Positions 8,650 to 19,700 of a stretch of 64,000 nt of DNA are shown in pieces. The DNA is taken from the NCBI RefSeq assembly GCF_008386395.1, contig NZ_CP043761.1, forward strand, positions 4,216,001 to 4,280,000, in the 5' to 3' direction. Under the pieces are notes generated by a model, which was not told where the DNA came from, did not search any database, and saw nothing but the letters and a program-made list of their open reading frames with translations. The stretch comes from Paenibacillus sp. 37. Lineage in GTDB: Bacteria; Bacillota; Bacilli; Paenibacillales; Paenibacillaceae. The position numbers and the translations under genes were made by a program. Position 1 is the stretch's first letter, and every line of letters starts with the position of its first letter.

Positions 8650-9858
8650 TTGAAAAGAATATTCGCTCTAAGCTGTGGTTTTTATCTGTTAATCGGCATA
8701 ACCAGCGTTGTGCTCGGTGCACTTCTCCCTGTTTTATTGTCACATTATGAACGCGGTTACAGTGATGGCGGATTTTTGTTGTTTCTGCAGTTTCTTGGAT
8801 TTCTTGTCGGTGTAATTGTAGCTCCTGCCCTGACAGCCCGTATCGGAAGAAAAGCTATGCTGACCCTTGCCCTGATCTGTATTGTAGCCGCTTATACATT
8901 ACTCGGTTTTTTACCATCCTGGTCTGTAGTTCTTCTTCTCACGATTATCGTAGGTTTCGGTTCAGGTATCATCGAACCCTCTGTAGGTGCATTCACAATC
9001 GAATTCACTGAGAATCAAAAGGCGGTCGCCATGTCCAAGCTGGATGTCTTCTTTGCTCTTGGAGCACTTCTCATCCCGGCTGTTGCTGCTTTATTCATCT
9101 GGATGGATCTGTGGCATCTTACTTTTTATACGGTGGCCGTGTTGTCACTGGTTCTCATGCTGCTGTGGATCACTATGCCCCGGCCAGCCGCACTTTATCT
9201 GGAACAGGCTGGCGAGAATACAGTGACACATGCAGCAGGTAAAGCCCAATATTCGAGAAAACATCTGGGTCTGCTGACGATCTTTGTCATCTTCTTTTTC
9301 ATCTACATGGGATTGGAATTGGGATTGATGAACTTCCTGCCCTCCATACTCGTAGAACGACTGCAACTTCAGGAATCTGTCGCATCGCTAAGTGTCTCCA
9401 TCCTGTGGATTGCGATGATCATCGGTCGTCTTTTCTCCGGAAAAATAGCCGAATCGGTCAACTATATGCCTTTCCTGATCTGGAGTACGGTTGGCACGCT
9501 TTTGTTTACGGTCGCTATGGTATTTGTAACTGGACAGTGGGCAACGTATGTGCTCATCTTCGGAACCGGTCTGTTCATGTCAGGGCTGTTCTGTATCGCA
9601 CTGGTCTACGCAAATGTTCTGATTCCCGGTATGACCGAGCGGACAACCAGTATCCTGATCGCATCGGGTGGTATTGGAGGTGCCATCTTGCAGTATGTGA
9701 CTGGATGGAGTATGAGTACAGGACCTGTCGTGAATACAATCTGGATTTTGGCTGGATTCTGTCTGATCCTGCTGCTCACATTGATGGTCTCTCATCTATG
9801 GACTGTAAAAAATAATGCAGTACGTGCTGCTCTCGCACAACATAGCAAGGAAATGTAA
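8650..9858 (+). CDS. MFS transporter (sugar/fucose-permease-like)
   Basis: 402 residues with about 12 membrane segments and a short charged central loop (residues 178-202). RIGRKAML at about residue 65 is the MFS loop 2-3 motif. The pattern GSGIIEPSVGAF in the first half and the GGIGGAILQYVTGW segment near the end resemble GlcP/FucP-type hexose permeases more than drug pumps, but export of the pathway product is equally possible. Start is a TTG 6 nt after AGGAGGTGGG. It is the first gene of a plus-strand set with aminotransferase, dehydrogenase and phosphatase, so the cargo is probably the substrate or product of those enzymes. Confidence 0.8.
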   Translation: MKRIFALSCGFYLLIGITSVVLGALLPVLLSHYERGYSDGGFLLFLQFLGFLVGVIVAPALTARIGRKAMLTLALICIVAAYTLLGFLPSWSVVLLLTIIVGFGSGIIEPSVGAFTIEFTENQKAVAMSKLDVFFALGALLIPAVAALFIWMDLWHLTFYTVAVLSLVLMLLWITMPRPAALYLEQAGENTVTHAAGKAQYSRKHLGLLTIFVIFFFIYMGLELGLMNFLPSILVERLQLQESVASLSVSILWIAMIIGRLFSGKIAESVNYMPFLIWSTVGTLLFTVAMVFVTGQWATYVLIFGTGLFMSGLFCIALVYANVLIPGMTERTTSILIASGGIGGAILQYVTGWSMSTGPVVNTIWILAGFCLILLLTLMVSHLWTVKNNAVRAALAQHSKEM

Positions 9859-9948
9859 ACATCCTTTCTTAAGGGAGGTGATGCCCGCATCATCCGGGAT
9901 TGTTGAGCTTCGTTCGAGCTAGTACACCATTATATTGGAGGAAATCGT

Positions 9949-11187
9949 ATGCAAACTTTAACCAACAACCGCTTCATAGCCGGAAAAGGGATTAAGTTGA
10001 TTGACGATTCAGGTGTTGAATACCTGGATGGCGTGTCGGGCACGTTCAATCTGTCACTGGGCTATAATCACCCACATGTTGTCAGCAAAATTCAGGAACA
10101 AGTCGGCAATCTGACGCATATGTCTTCCTCCTTCACCGAACCGTACGTAAATGAAGTACTTGATCACTTAATCGAATATGCTCCAAACGACATTAATGCC
10201 GGATGGATGCGGGATATCACTGGTTCAACTGCCAACGAATGTGCAACCAAAATTGCACAGAAGTATACCGAATCGACAGACATCATCAGCCTGTATCTGT
10301 CCCATCATGGGCAGACCCAATTTGCCACCGGGATTTCGGGGAATGCCTTCCGGCGGAAACGCTTCCCCAATTCGGCTGTGGCTAACGCTGTCCATGTACC
10401 TGCCCCATACTGTTATCGTTGCCCATTCAAATCCTCAAATGGAGACTGCGGCTATCAATGTGTTGAAGCTATATCTGATGCGATAGAATATGCAAGTTCC
10501 GGCTCAGTCGCCTGTATGATTATTGAACCCATTCTCGGGAATGGCGGCAATATCATCCCTCCCGCCGGATATTTCAAACGACTGCGTAAACTGTGTGATG
10601 AGTACAATATTATTCTCATTGCTGACGAAGTACAGACAGGAATCGGTCGTACCGGAACCATGTTTGCCAGCGAACTGTTTGATATCCAGCCTGATATGAT
10701 TACCCTTGCCAAAGGTCTTGGCGGAATTGGCGTACCTGTTGCTGCTGTATTAATGCAATCCCGATTGAATGTGCTCGAAAAGCATGAACACTCCTTCACC
10801 TCAGGAAGCAATCTGATCTCCGTAACCGCTGCCAAATCTACCCTGGAGGTGGTATCTGAACCTGGATTTCTCGATGCCGTGAAACGCAAAGGTGAAATTC
10901 TGGGTGAATTGCTGCATGAATTGGCTATGAAATACCCAAGTATCGGGGAAGCTCGTGGTGTCGGGTTAATGTGGGGGTTGGAGATTGTAGGTGACGGTAA
11001 TGAGCCGGATATGCTAAAAACCAATGCCATTGTTGACCGCGCTTTTACAGATGAGCATCTAATCTTGAGAAGTTCAAGATATGGATTTGGCAACGTTGTT
11101 AAGGTCCGGCCTTCCCTTACCACAACCGAAGACGAACTGGTTGAGATTGTGGAGCGGCTGGATTCTGTGCTTGCCAGCGTTCATTAA
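9949..11187 (+). CDS. Class III (omega) PLP-dependent aminotransferase
   Basis: 412 residues covering the whole fold: GVSGTFNLSLGYNHP N-terminal substrate loop, DEVQTGIGRTG with the cofactor Asp near 226, and LAKGLGGIGVP with the PLP lysine near 255. A cysteine cluster (C155, C158, C167, C171 in CYRCPF...CGYQC) occurs in some members of the class and might bind a metal. The class moves an amino group from an amino acid or omega-amine to a ketone or aldehyde. It sits 90 bases after the MFS gene with GGAGG 7 nt before ATG. Paired with the following dehydrogenase it could convert an alcohol to an amine in two steps. Substrate not identifiable. Confidence 0.82.
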   Translation: MQTLTNNRFIAGKGIKLIDDSGVEYLDGVSGTFNLSLGYNHPHVVSKIQEQVGNLTHMSSSFTEPYVNEVLDHLIEYAPNDINAGWMRDITGSTANECATKIAQKYTESTDIISLYLSHHGQTQFATGISGNAFRRKRFPNSAVANAVHVPAPYCYRCPFKSSNGDCGYQCVEAISDAIEYASSGSVACMIIEPILGNGGNIIPPAGYFKRLRKLCDEYNIILIADEVQTGIGRTGTMFASELFDIQPDMITLAKGLGGIGVPVAAVLMQSRLNVLEKHEHSFTSGSNLISVTAAKSTLEVVSEPGFLDAVKRKGEILGELLHELAMKYPSIGEARGVGLMWGLEIVGDGNEPDMLKTNAIVDRAFTDEHLILRSSRYGFGNVVKVRPSLTTTEDELVEIVERLDSVLASVH

Positions 11188-11464
11188 AACATTTCAATGC
11201 AACTGTTCGAAGTGGTCGTTTCGGTTACGAATCGTTCTTATGATCGCTGTTATCCCCGGATTTTTTTGATTCCCCTTTTCCCAAGGGGAAAATCCGTTGA
11301 TAGCGTATGCTTCCGAAGCAGCTTTCTTTCAGAAAGCTTTGAGGCGAACGCTCTGCTTCTCCAGAATCGATTTCGTCCCCTTCACTACTTTTGTAGCTTG
11401 TCAGAAACTGCTTTAAGATGAATCGCTATATTTATATTTTATATAATTACAAGGAGGTTATATC
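11188..11464 (+). promoter_or_regulatory. Structured leader between aminotransferase and dehydrogenase genes
   Basis: A 277-base gap within an otherwise tight gene set. A nested hairpin spans 11257-11296: outer arms CGGATTTT/AAAATCCG, inner arms TTCCCCTT/AAGGGGAA. A second hairpin is AGCTTTCT/AGAAAGCT (11320-11327, 11331-11338). Neither is followed by a T-run, so simple termination is unlikely. The stems may stabilise or process the transcript, or mark a leader with a separate promoter (AT-rich TATATTTTATATAAT just before the AAGGAGG). Confidence 0.45.
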
Positions 11465-12514
11465 ATGCTTGCATTGGTATACAAATCGGCATGGGATGTT
11501 GCACTTGAGGAACGACCTGTCCCGGAAATTACAAGAGATAATCAGGTGTTGGTTCGTATTCGTGCGACAGGTGTATGCGGTACCGATCTCGGTATTGTTA
11601 GCGGCAAATATCACGCGGTCCCTTCGGTCATTCTCGGCCATGAGTCTGCTGGCGAAGTCATTGATGTTGGCTCTGCGGTAACGACATTGCAACCGGGCGA
11701 CCGGGTTGTGATCGACCCAACCTACTATTGCGGACAATGTGACATGTGCAGAACAGGCAGACAAAATCATTGTACACATAAGTCTGTAACGGAGACAGGT
11801 GTAAGTGCTGACGGGACATTTACAGATTATTATGTGACCGAAGATCGCTTTTTGTACAAATTAAAGGATCATGTGAGCTATGAGGAAGCGACATTGACTG
11901 AACCGCTCAGTTGTATGCTGACGGGGATCAATCAGATCCATCTACTGCCGAATTTCAGAACGATCATCCTCGGCGCAGGCCCGATTGGCATTCTGTACAG
12001 CTACGCGCTCGCTTCCAAAGGTGTTACTGGCTGTCTGGTCGACATCTCGGAGGAACGCTTAGCGATTGCCGGCTCCATTGCACCAGATCGTTGGCAGGTT
12101 CATTCTTCCTTCGAAAATGCAATAGAATCGCTTTCACCCGCAACCCATCAGGTCGATATGATTGTGGATACAACAGGTGTTGTAGGTACACAAGTACTCT
12201 CCCAGCTCGCCAGTGGCGGTTATCTGATGCTGGTAGGTCTGAGAGATGGAAATACGTCCTTTAATCCAAAAGAAGTCGTGGACCGCAGTCTGAAAATTAT
12301 TGGCTCCATCGATTCTCTGGGCACATTCGCAACAGCACATTATATGATTGAGCAAGAGATCATTCCGGCGAAAAAAATCATCACCCACTCCTTTCCGTTA
12401 GAGGATTACGAAGAGGCATTCCGCACACTTGGCTGCGATATTCAGGGACGTACACTTCAAGCCTCTTCACATGCCATTAAAGTTGTGCTGCAATCCAGCG
12501 GTTCCAGTTTCTAA
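11465..12514 (+). CDS. Zinc-dependent medium-chain alcohol/polyol dehydrogenase
   Basis: 349 residues. Catalytic zinc ligands C38, H59, E60 (GVCGTD, GHESAGEV); structural zinc cysteines C89, C92, C95, C103; Rossmann motif GAGPIG near 172. Overall like threonine/sorbitol dehydrogenases, which oxidise a secondary alcohol with NAD(P)+. The reaction here would supply a ketone for the upstream aminotransferase, or reduce one; this is inference from gene order. AAGGAGG precedes the ATG by 7 nt. The product-binding loop does not match any enzyme I can name with certainty. Confidence 0.83.
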   Translation: MLALVYKSAWDVALEERPVPEITRDNQVLVRIRATGVCGTDLGIVSGKYHAVPSVILGHESAGEVIDVGSAVTTLQPGDRVVIDPTYYCGQCDMCRTGRQNHCTHKSVTETGVSADGTFTDYYVTEDRFLYKLKDHVSYEEATLTEPLSCMLTGINQIHLLPNFRTIILGAGPIGILYSYALASKGVTGCLVDISEERLAIAGSIAPDRWQVHSSFENAIESLSPATHQVDMIVDTTGVVGTQVLSQLASGGYLMLVGLRDGNTSFNPKEVVDRSLKIIGSIDSLGTFATAHYMIEQEIIPAKKIITHSFPLEDYEEAFRTLGCDIQGRTLQASSHAIKVVLQSSGSSF

Positions 12515-12585
12515 AGTCGAAAGCTCACCATGAATGGATTAGATTAGAGACATAGGTATACACAATCCTTGAGGAGGAATACAAC

Positions 12586-13323
12586 ATGGTAGCAAACCAA
12601 GAGTTTGGCGGACTGGGAGCGGCCGATGATGACATCATTCAAGCAGTCATTTTTGATATGGATGGTGTACTGATTGACAGCGAACCGATATATTTCGAGA
12701 TTGAGCGCAGCTCTTTTGCCCATTTTGGCGCAGTGATGACCGAAGAAGAACACCATACTTATGTTGGAGTTACGCTGGAGTCCATGTGGCAGCAAGTATT
12801 GGACAAACATCAACTGACAGGTACGTTAGATGAAGTATTGGCTTATCATCAGCATAATGTGATGCAAACCATGCTGGCTCATTCCAACTTGACGGCAATG
12901 CCTTCCGTGGAACGCTGGTTAAGCTGGCTGCACGAACAACACATTCCCATAGCCGTTGCTTCTTCCTCTCCACGTGCACTGATTGATTTGATCATGAACA
13001 AGACTGGACTTGGGCGATACTTTGAGGTACGAATGACCGGAGAGGAAGTCGAGAACGGCAAGCCGGCACCGGATATTTTCCTGACCACAGCTGAAATGAT
13101 TGGCGCATCCCCGTCCAATTGTCTGGTGATTGAGGACTCTCGTAATGGTGTTCAGGCGGCCAAAAGTGCAGGCATGCGCTGCATCGGTTATCACAATCCG
13201 GGATCAGGCAACCAAGACTTATCCAAAGCCGATCTTCAGATTTCCAGTTACGATGAGTTATGGACCTTGAAGGATACGTTGTCCTTTGAAGGCAGATTGC
13301 CAAGCCTGGCGAAGCTACGCTAG
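12586..13323 (+). CDS. HAD family hydrolase, beta-phosphoglucomutase-like
   Basis: 245 residues. Motif I FDMDGVLIDSEPIYF (Asp nucleophile and DxD acid/base), motif II VASSSPR, motif III lysine in VENGKPAPDIF, motif IV VIEDSRNGVQAA. The cap domain and motifs place it in the beta-PGM/phosphatase subfamily that acts on small sugar phosphates. The N-terminus carries about 20 extra residues before the first strand. It is the last gene of the plus-strand set, 71 bases after the dehydrogenase with GGAGGAA at the start, and is followed by a strong terminator. Dephosphorylation of an amino-sugar phosphate is a possible role. Confidence 0.83.
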   Translation: MVANQEFGGLGAADDDIIQAVIFDMDGVLIDSEPIYFEIERSSFAHFGAVMTEEEHHTYVGVTLESMWQQVLDKHQLTGTLDEVLAYHQHNVMQTMLAHSNLTAMPSVERWLSWLHEQHIPIAVASSSPRALIDLIMNKTGLGRYFEVRMTGEEVENGKPAPDIFLTTAEMIGASPSNCLVIEDSRNGVQAAKSAGMRCIGYHNPGSGNQDLSKADLQISSYDELWTLKDTLSFEGRLPSLAKLR

Positions 13324-13364
13324 CCGAAGTAAGTCTGGAAGTAAACGCCTAAACATATCTATGG

Positions 13365-13420
13365 AAAAAACAACCCGACCCGCTTCCATTCTTTCGAATT
13401 GGAGCGGGTCGGGTTTTGCT
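13365..13420. terminator. Bidirectional terminator between the HAD gene and yjfB-like gene
   Basis: Long GC-rich stem, AACCCGACCCGCT against AGCGGGTCGGGTT (13372-13384 and 13403-13415), with TTTT after it on the plus strand and a run of A before it (13365-13370), i.e. T's on the minus strand. It can stop both converging transcripts. Confidence 0.85.
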
Positions 13421-13463
13421 TGCTGCAATGGGTGTTACATTAAAACACATGCTGTAATATCAA

Positions 13464-13646
13464 CTAAACCGAAAGATCGAGACTTCCACCCAGATTGGGA
13501 TGAGGAGCAGGCACAGACTTCAACATTTCCGTCATCTGCTGGCCTTGCTGCTGTGCCATGTCTTTTGTAATTGACATCACTTGCAAGCTTGCCGACTGTA
13601 CGACTGAAGCTTGGCTCATTGCCATTGATAATGCTGCAATATCCAT
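13464..13646 (-). CDS. YjfB family small protein
   Basis: 60 residues starting MDIAALSMAMSQASV and ending in a HPNLGGSLDLSV-type motif, the hallmark of the YjfB family of small motility-associated proteins of unknown biochemical role in Bacillales. The ATG at 13646 follows AAAGGAG by 8 nt; an in-frame ATG at 13664 would put this site inside the gene. It lies downstream of the NRPS operon on the same strand but is separated from it by a strong terminator, so it is an independent unit and not part of the synthetase. Confidence 0.8.
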   Translation of the reverse strand: MDIAALSMAMSQASVVQSASLQVMSITKDMAQQQGQQMTEMLKSVPAPHPNLGGSLDLSV

Positions 13647-13715
13647 GATCTTCACTCCTTTCAATTCGGGTCACTTAGGTGTACTTATTATATATCGGTT
13701 AGCATGGAGTATTTG

Positions 13716-13768
13716 TTAAAAAATAACCCCAATGTCTTCGATTCGTTGGAAACGAAGACATTGGGGTT
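13716..13768 (-). terminator. Strong terminator ending the PKS-NRPS operon
   Basis: Perfect 16-bp stem (13725-13740 and 13753-13768), 12-base loop, and on the minus strand a T-rich tail opposite 13716-13724. It starts 11 bases after the synthetase stop codon, so the assembly-line transcript ends here. Confidence 0.9.
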
Positions 13769-13778
13769 TACGAATGCT

Positions 13779-16700
13779 CTAATAACTGGACGATGTAATC
13801 AATCCAAGTTCGTTTATTTTAACTTCGGGGTTACTTGTCACTTGTTGAATCATGGAAATATAGTGTTTTTGAATCTGTTCAACGGTTGATAGGTCATACA
13901 CTTTGGCATTGTACATCAATATGACCTTCATGTTCTCATGGGGCTTGATGATCAAAGTAAAATCAAAACTATTGTGTTCTGTCCCCCCAACATTCGTAAT
14001 CTCCAGTGGTACTTCACCTTTTTTGCCCAAATCCTCCATCTGATCATTCACCGGGAAATTCTGATACACCACAACATGGTTAATCAGAGATTGTTTCTGC
14101 TCGGTCAGATTTTGAATATCATACAACGAAAACGTATCATATGCATGTGAATCCACAGCCTGTCCTTGGGTCCTCTTCATTAGGGATGTGAATGATTCAT
14201 CGCCCTGAGCCTGGATACGAACAGGAATCGCATTAATAAATAATCCAATCATGCTCTCGATCCCAGGAATAACAGGAGGTCTGCCTGACACAACACTTCC
14301 GAATACAACATCGTTGCTTTCATTGTATTGCTGCAACAATACACCCCAGGCAGTCTGCACTAATGTATGGAGCGTTACATGCTGCTGTTCCGCAATCTGT
14401 TTCATTTGTTCGATTAGTACATCATCCAAATAACAGTTCAGTGTTCTGGAATCCTGTCTTTCATGTTTTGGTTTGATTTTTTCTCCAGGCAGTTTCGTTT
14501 GCCCCTCATAACCATCCAAGTAATGACTCCAATAGGTTATTGCTCCTTGATGATTTTGCTGTTCCAACCATTCAATGAATTGACTATAAGGTGTCAATAG
14601 CGTCACTTGAGGCTTTCTATTCTCCCGAATCGCAAAGTAATTCTCAAATATTTCTTTGCTTACCAGAGACATACACCAGCCGTCCATCAAAATATGATGA
14701 AAACTCCATATGACGCGGTATTCCTCATGCTTTGTTCGTAAAACAGACATACGTATTAGCGAATCTCGTTGTAAGTCAAATCCTCTGGCCTTGTCTTGCT
14801 CGATATACTCGTCAACATACGTTTTACGTTGCAGCTCACTTGTGCCAGCTACATCTTCATAGTGAAATTCAAATTTCTTCTCTTGATACACGATTTGAAG
14901 AGGGAGGTCCGCGAAATCACTGTAAAAATTAGTTCTTAATATCGCATGCCTTTGCATTAATTGATCCAAGCTTCGCGCAAAAGAAGTCACATCCAAATCT
15001 CCACGCATGTCAAACATGATTTGTACAAAGTAAGCGCCGGAAATTGGATTCCGTTCACTTTCGTACAACATTTCCTTCTGTAATGGTGTAAGTGGATACA
15101 CATTTTCGATTCGACCGATGTGCCCGGTTTGTTCCACGATTTGATCCAATTGATCAATGGTTAATGACTTGCATGAAATATCACTTGGCGTAAGCGCGGT
15201 TTGTTCCTTCGTTACACAATGTTCAACGACTCTATTAAGACCTTCTTTATAGAGATAGGCCAATTGCTCCATCGTTTCCCGGCGATATTGTTTTGAACTA
15301 TAGTTAATGGACAGCGACAACCGACCCTCTGTAACAATGCCATTGATATTCAGCACAAAAGGTCTCTTGTTGTTTTCACTTACGGATGGTCCGCTGGAAT
15401 AAGGCGAGAATTTAATGCCATCTTGGCCCGAATCCTGATTCACCTGTCCCATATAGTTGAAACTAATTTCGGGATTTTTCTCTAACTTGAATCCTTCATT
15501 TCCATGTGACAAATACCTCGAAATCCCGTAACCAATGCCCTTGGTTGGAATCTGGCGCAGTCCTTCCTTGACGGTCTTAATCTTCCTTGATAAGTCAGCC
15601 CCGGACTCCATCGTAATCATAACGGGGTACATGCTCGTAAACCATCCTACTGTACGCGTAATGTCCAGCTCTGGCAGGATGTCTTCTCTACCATGCCCTT
15701 CCAGATTTACGAGGATTTCTCCCACGCCTGTCCAATCATGAACAGCCATTCCCAATGCCGTCAGCAATAGATCATTAATTTCCGTATGATACGCATGATG
15801 TGTTTGCTTTAATAATTGCTCGGTTTCCGCTGCTGTCCAATGAATAGTGATCGTTTCACTATCTTTGCCAATCGTCTCAGTACGAGCCATATCTTTAGGC
15901 AACGGGCTTAGCTGGGCATGCTCCACATTTCTCCAATACTGATTCTCTTGCTTCATCACTGCGCTATCTGCAAACGCAGACAATTGTTCTGCCCATTGTT
16001 TAAACGAGATCGTTTTTTGAGGAAGCCGGATTTCTTGACCTCTCAAGAACTGATCTTGCCCTGTCTGAATATCTTCATATAAAATACGCCATGATACCCC
16101 GTCTACCAATAAATGATGGATGGCAATAAGCAGGTGATCCCCTTCAGTACATTGGAACAACCCAAGTTTGATCAAAGGTCCGTGAGACAGATCCATACCA
16201 CTCTGAATTTCTTTTGCTTTATTTTCAATGAATGATGCAGGATCAACCTCATTCTTCAGGTCAATGATCTCCAGACTGTATAATCCTTCTTCGTCTGCCC
16301 CTCGATTCCACGCTTCATATCCGCCTTCAGGCGCTTGTCGATAAAGGATACGGAGAGCATCATGCTGTTTAACGATCTTATTCATGATGCTGTGAATAAA
16401 GCGAACATCAAACCCTTTTTCACGAAAGAACATCATTTCCTGATTGTAATGATGTGCGTCCACCATATTTTGATCAAAAAACCAGCGCTGAACAGGTGTC
16501 AGCTTCACTTGTCCCGTAACTTCCCCTTGGTCAGAAATAGTGCTCACAGATGTAACGTGTTCACTCAACTCTGCTACTGTTGGATAGGTGAAGAAATGCT
16601 TCATTTCCACTTTATACCCTGCTTGGAGCAGTCGTGAGGAAACTTGAATACATTTAATCGAATCGCCCCCGAGTTCAAAGAAATGATCAGATGTGCTAAC

Positions 16701-19700
16701 CTTTTGAACACCAAGCACAGCTTCCCAGGCAGCGACGATCGCTTGTTCTACAGCGTTTTGTGGCGCCATATACTCGGTACCTTTTTGCATACGTTCTTGT
16801 GGAGATGGCAATGCCTTTCGGTCAACCTTCCCATTGGAAGTTAACGGTATATGCTCTAAGTGAACAAAATAAGACGGGATCATATAATCCGGAATTTCAT
16901 CTGCTAACACCATTCTGATTTTCTTCGCTGTCAGTGAGCTGTCGCCTTTCCAGTACGCACACAACTGCTTCGAACCATCCTCATGCTCACGGGCAATAAC
17001 GACCGCTTCCTGAATGGAATCTATTTGCAAAAGCGCAGTCTCCACTTCGCCAAGCTCAATTCGGTAACCGCGAATTTTCACTTGATGATCGATTCGTCCC
17101 AGATATTCAATATTTCCATCCGGCAGCCATCTTGCGGCATCTCCAGTGCGATACATTTTCCCATCTGTAATCCAGGGATGATCAACAAATTTCTCTGCGG
17201 TTAAATCAGGTCGGTTCAGATAACCTCTGGCAAGGCCCTCACCAGCTACAACTAATTCTCCCTGAACACCGATTGGTTGAAGGCGTTGATGTTGATCCAA
17301 AATATAGGTCTGCAACGTCGGGATTGGTTTGCCAATATTGCTCTTTCCAGCATGTATTTCAATGTCGGTTATTTCCTTATACGTTACATGAACCGTTGTT
17401 TCGGTTATCCCATACATATTAATTAACTGGATAAATGGATATTTCAGCTTCCAGTCCTTCAATAACAAGGGATTGAGGGCTTCTCCTCCAAAAATCACTT
17501 TTCTTAATTCCAAATCTGCTTCATGATCTGACAGTTCTTCCTGAAGAAGATGATAGAAATACGTTGGCGTTTGATTCAAAATCGTCACTTGCTTGTCTTT
17601 TAACAATTGTAGAAATTGTTCCGGACTTTTGGCCGTCATTTGAGGTACGATAACCAGTTTTCCTCCATAGAGTAATGCCCCGTACATTTCCCATACCGAA
17701 AAATCAAAACAAAAAGAATGGAATAATGTCCATGTATCTGATGCGTTAAAATCAAACAAATTCTTACTATTGAACAACAATCGCACCACATTTTTATGTT
17801 CAATACATGTCCCTTTTGGTTTACCTGTCGTTCCTGAGGTATAAATTACATATGCCAGGCCTGTTGGTACAGCAGTCATTCCCAAGTTGGAATGATCTTC
17901 ATGATAGGACTCAGGTAGATCCATGCAAACGACCTCTCCTGCAAAAGAGATGCGTTCTTGCAAATGACTTTGCATTAATAATACATGTACACCCGAATCC
18001 TGTAGCATGTAGTTTATACGATCCTCTGGATATTCAGGATCAATCGGCACGTATGCGCCCCCCGCTTTCAAAATCGCAAGGATTCCTACAACCATGTCTA
18101 GCGAACGATCAGCGATGATCCCGGTTAACTGATCATTTTGAATGCCTTTAGCCTTCAGCATTCTTGCCAATTGGTTGGCTTTCTCGTTCAGCGCTTGATA
18201 GGTCAAATGTTGATCCTCGAATACAACCGCAACGTGTTCAGGAGTTCTTGCCGCTTGATCCTCAAACAGTCCATGAATTGTCTTGTCCATTGGGTATTCA
18301 GCCATAGAATCATTAAACTGCTCCAAAATTTGTTTTTTCTCCTGTGTTGTAGTCAAGTCAATGTCATGGATAGGGATAAGCGGATTGTTGACCACTTGCT
18401 CCAACATCTGAATCAAGTGACCTTGAATGCGTTCTACGCTTGCCCGATCATAGACGTTAGCATTGTAATAGAACATGAATTTCATGGATTGGCCTGGTTT
18501 AATAATCAGGTTAAAATCATAGTTCGTTTGTTCATCTGCTTCTACATTCGTAATCCGAAGGGCTGTCTCTTCCTGATCCCCAAACTGTTCCATAATGCCC
18601 TGTACAGGATAATTCTCAAATATCAGGATGTGATCAATCAAATTTTGCTTTTGCGATGTTTCCGCTTGAATCTCGTATAGCGGATACGTGTCATGTGGAT
18701 GCGAAGCGACAGCATATTCCTGATTCCGCTTCATAATCGCTGCAAATGTCTCGTTACCTTGAGTCTGAATACGTACAGGAATGGTATTGATGAATAAACC
18801 AATGATTCGCTCCACTCCAACAATCGCCGCAGGTCTGCCCGACACCACGCTTCCGAATACAACATCCTCACTGCCGTTATAGATCTGTAGTAACATTCCC
18901 CAGGCTGTCTGCATGAACGTATTCAGCGTCACCTGATTCTGACTGGCCACTTGTGCGATCTGTCCGGTTAATTCCTGACTAAGTGTACAAATCATATGCT
19001 CTGAATGATATTCATTACTCTTCGTAATGGAATGTTCTTTTGGCAAAGTAGTCTGCTCATCATAACCTTGCAAATAGTCACGCCAGTATTTCAGGGACTC
19101 TTCATGATCTTGGTTGTCCAGCCATTCAATATAGTGTTTGTATGGAATTGTACTCTTTGCCTCCAGTTTTCGTTGTTCCTGAATAGCAAAGTATCCATCA
19201 AACAACTCTTGGATTACAAGAGATAGGCACCAGCCATCCATCAAAATATGATGATAATTCCAAATGAAACGATAGGTTTGGTCATGCGTTTGCAAGATCG
19301 AAATACGCATTAACACATCCTGAGACAGGTCGAAACCTTTTATTTTATCTGCTCTTGTATATTCTGCCACGTATGCTTCACGATCTTTTTCATTCATCTC
19401 ACGCAAATCTTCGTATACTAGCCCATTCCGTTTATGACGGTATACCACTTGCAGGGGGCCATTCTTCCATTTGCTATGAAAATTTGTTCTGAGAATGGAA
19501 TTACGCTGCATCAACTGATCCAGACTCTTCGTAAAAGCTTCCACGTCTAACGAGCCATGAAGATCGAGCGTCGTTTGAAGGAAATACGCTTCCGATTTTG
19601 AATGAAGCAAATGATGAAAGAACATGCCATTTTGCATCGGTGACAAAGCATATATATCTTCGATTTCACCAATATGCTCAGATTCTTGAACAAATCCTTC

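Noticed and set aside
9880..9921. A 13-codon ORF after the MFS gene with a GGGAGGTG just before ATG
   Set aside because: The ribosome-binding site directly abuts the start codon, leaving no usable spacing, and there is no sign of conservation to judge by.
8650..13323. Assigning this gene set to the ntd (kanosamine/neotrehalosadiamine) operon
   Set aside because: The aminotransferase, dehydrogenase and phosphatase belong to different families from NtdA, NtdC and NtdB; only the functional classes agree.
13464..13646. Small gene downstream of the synthetase as part of the lipopeptide cluster
   Set aside because: It is a YjfB-type peptide with its own ribosome-binding site, separated by a 16-bp-stem terminator.
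18138..18680. A 180-codon plus-strand open frame inside the synthetase
   Set aside because: Antisense shadow of the condensation domain in the 3273-residue protein.
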